From: Sordaria brevicollis
Taxonomy: Eukaryota > Ascomycota > Sordariomycetes > Sordariales > Sordariaceae
DNA: 64,000 nt
Assembly: GCA_033439795.1 (NCBI GenBank)
Contig: JAUTDP010000013.1
Span: 124,001 to 188,000, forward strand
Reading direction: 5' to 3'
Position numbers and translations under genes: made by a program. The notes beneath the pieces are model-generated. The model was given only the letters and a program-made list of their open reading frames with translations, was not told the DNA's origin and searched no databases. Shown here piece by piece: positions 62,044 through 64,000 of the stretch. Each line of letters opens with the position of its first letter. Positions within the stretch are counted from its first letter, which is position 1.

Positions 62044-64000
62044 TTGTTGGAAGAAGAAGAAGATTATATAGATTTTTCTATATTAGAAAAATCTAATAAT
62101 AATTCGAATAATAATAATTCGAATAATAATTCGAATAATAATTCGAATAATTCTTCTAGAATTTCTAAAATTTTCGATTCCGATGAGGAAGATAATATAA
62201 TTTTCGAAGATATTAAAATGGTAAATATAATTACCCCTAATACCCTTAATATTATTAAAAATAATAATATTAAAAATATTATTAAAAATAATAATATTAA
62301 AAATATTATTAAAAATAATAATATTAAAAATCCTTATATTAAATTAGAAGTTAATTATAATAAAATTTTAGGATTGGGAATAAAACGGTTATTTAATAAC
62401 CTTCCTAAATTATATTATTCTGCTTCGTTTAATAAAAATGATAAAAATAATTATAAAAATAATTTTATTATCGATTTTAGATTAGTAATTTACGTTATTT
62501 CTAATAAGGATTTTTTCTATACTTTTAAAGAAACGAATAAAGTAGTTTCTTAGGGAAAGGCTACCAAACGGTTTATATTGGGTATTAGAAATGTATTTAT
62601 ATATTTTAAAGATTTTAATAAAAGAATACTTTTAAAAAACTGTTATTATATGCTAGAATTAGGTATAAATATTATAAGTAATTCTACTTTAGAAGGTAAT
62701 TATTATAATATAATTAATAAATATAATATTTATTTAAGAAACGGTTTAAATATTATAAATATTAGCGAGCAAATAAATAATTTATATTTTTTACTAATTG
62801 AAATTTTAAAACCTAAAAAACGGTTATATATTGGTGATATTAATACTATAAGTATTAATATAATAAGAAATAAGAAGAAATTAAATAATATTAAAAATAC
62901 GAATAATAATAAGAATATTAATAAAAATATTAATAATAATAATATTAATAAAAATATTAATAAAAATAATATTAATAAAAATAATATTAATGAAAATAAT
63001 ATTAATAAAGATAATATTAATATTAATAATAATAAATCGATAGATTTAAATATACTACATTAGCGGTTTATTTACTATAGTAATAATAATATTCGTAATA
63101 TTCTTAAAAATACGATTTCTTCTTATAAATATAATAATAATTTAGAAAAAGATTGCCCTATTTGCTACTAAGCTAAAATAACGAATAAAAAGAATAAAAA
63201 TATTAATAAAAATATTATTAATATAAAATATAATAATTATATAGATAAAATTAGTAGTGATCTATATAGTCCATTTACTAATAAAATGTATAATAATTAT
63301 AAATATTTTATAACTTTTATAAATAAGGCTACTCGTTATTTAGAAATATCTTTATTAAAGGATAAAGAAGAAGTATTCGAATTTATTAATAATTTTATTA
63401 CTAAAAATGAAAATATTAATAATAAAAGAATAAAAATATTCTAATTAGATAATAGAATGGAATATATTAATAAAAGAATAAAAATTTTATTTAATAATAA
63501 AGGAATTATTTATTAATTAAATGCTCCTTATATTAAAAAATAAAACGGTTTCTTAGAAAGGATTAATAGAACCTTATTAGAAAAGGTTAAATCCTTATTA
63601 ATAAACGCTAAATTACCGTTATATTTATAAGGAGAAGCCTTAGAAACGGCTATATATTTATATAATAAAACCCCCTATAGTTCTATAGGGTATAAAACCC
63701 CTTACGAATTAAAATATAATGAAAAACCTAATATTGATAATATTAGAATATTCGGTTCAACCGTTTTTTATAAATTAAAAGGACCTAATATTTCGAAATT
63801 AGGACTCTAAGCCGAAAGGGCTATATTAGTAGGCTTCGGGGAAAATAATAATAATAATTATAAAATATATAATTTCTAGAAAAGAAAGGCTTTCTGGGTT
63901 CGAGATTTAAAAATATTAGAAGGTATTTATTATATTAATAATAATAATAATACTTTATATAAATCCACCTTAAATAATATTGAAAATAATATTATTAAAA
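62044..64000 (+). pseudogene. copia protease, pre-integrase and integrase relic
   Basis: A single frame passes through stops at 62,551 and 63,061, both TAG where Trp is expected. It has an Asn-rich N-terminal part, then a protease-like IIDFRLVIYVISNKDFFYTF (Asp-Ser-Gly lost, near 62,470), GINIISNSTLEG, a second Asn/Lys/Ile repeat linker (about 62,880-63,040), the pre-integrase CPICY (63,153) and integrase core SSDLYSPFTNKMYN, NGFLERINRTLLEKV, GEALETAIYLYNKTPY, and KPNIDNIRIFGS. The order is typical of copia. Confidence 0.85.

Larger units (their letters stand above)
26190..64000. other. RIP-mutated AT-rich heterochromatin-like domain
   Basis: From about 26,190 to the window end, C and G are scarce. 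CpA and TpG are nearly absent, TpA is very common and CpG is retained. Coding relics carry TAA/TAG where Gln or Trp would stand. This is what RIP of CpA produces in Neurospora-type fungi. Islands with normal CpA content occur at about 43,464-44,460, 52,290-52,480, 55,470-55,805 and 60,590-60,660. In Neurospora such DNA normally carries H3K9me3 and DNA methylation; that is knowledge of the group, not visible here. Confidence 0.9.
61300..64000 (+). mobile_element. Ty1/copia retroelement, 5' part, runs off right edge
   Basis: Gag with zinc knuckle, protease region, pre-integrase and integrase follow in the copia order (integrase before RT). RT and the right LTR must lie beyond the window. Damage is lighter than in A and B: open stretches of 161 and 169 codons remain. 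Confidence 0.85.

Noticed and set aside
26190..64000. Centromere
   Set aside because: RIPed transposons of this kind fill Neurospora centromeres, but dispersed heterochromatin looks the same and the window is too short to decide.

Overview
The window looks like genomic DNA of a filamentous ascomycete, most likely Neurospora or a very close Sordariaceae relative. Three things point there: short spliceosomal introns with fungal splice sites; a gene set (XMAP215-type TOG protein, LIS1/NudF, a perithecial beta/gamma-crystallin-like protein, a large NRPS-like protein); and about 38 kb of extremely AT-rich repeat DNA in which CpA and TpG are almost gone while CpG survives. That last pattern is the signature of repeat-induced point mutation (RIP).

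Left part, about 1-26,190, ordinary GC, gene-bearing. A minus-strand TOG-domain microtubule polymerase (5' part only) runs off the left edge and is head-to-head, across 2.7 kb, with a three-exon LIS1/nudF gene: two microtubule/dynein regulators side by side. Next come an intronless APP-like crystallin-fold gene (9325-9951), a minus-strand protein of the calcineurin/Dcr2 metallophosphoesterase type that has lost its metal ligands, a minus-strand tRNA-Val(AAC), and a two-exon 2,955-residue NRPS-derived gene (15045-23964), followed by a minus-strand intron-containing tRNA-Leu(AAG). The NRPS-like gene is the most striking protein here: the frame is intact, but all four carrier domains lack the phosphopantetheine serine, both C domains lack the catalytic histidine, the A domain core is eroded, and a disordered tail of about 440 residues follows. 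It reads as a conserved pseudoenzyme or scaffold, not a decayed pseudogene.

Right part, about 26,190-64,000, a RIP-mutated transposon graveyard. It starts with a minus-strand Helitron (Rep and PIF1 helicase relics about 28.8-33.4 kb; candidate 3' end with hairpin and CTAG at 26,974-27,009). A nest follows that can be resolved to the base. Retroelement A (Ty3/gypsy type, 410-bp LTRs, target duplication C[A/G]TTT) runs 37,122-60,646. Element B (chromodomain Ty3/gypsy, 282-bp LTRs, duplication TGCCG) sits inside the right LTR of A, 11 bp before its end. A Mutator-like transposon (52,241-55,805, duplication TAAAAGTA) sits inside the protease region of B. A 997-bp non-RIPed, hairpin-rich island (43,464-44,460, duplication TTAATTT) sits inside pol of A. 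Removing the MULE or the island with one duplication copy restores the host reading frame. A plus-strand Ty1/copia element with lighter damage begins near 61.3 kb and leaves the window on the right.

All reading was by eye. Domain names come from recognised motifs; boundaries inside RIPed elements are approximate unless fixed by LTRs, terminal repeats or target duplications.
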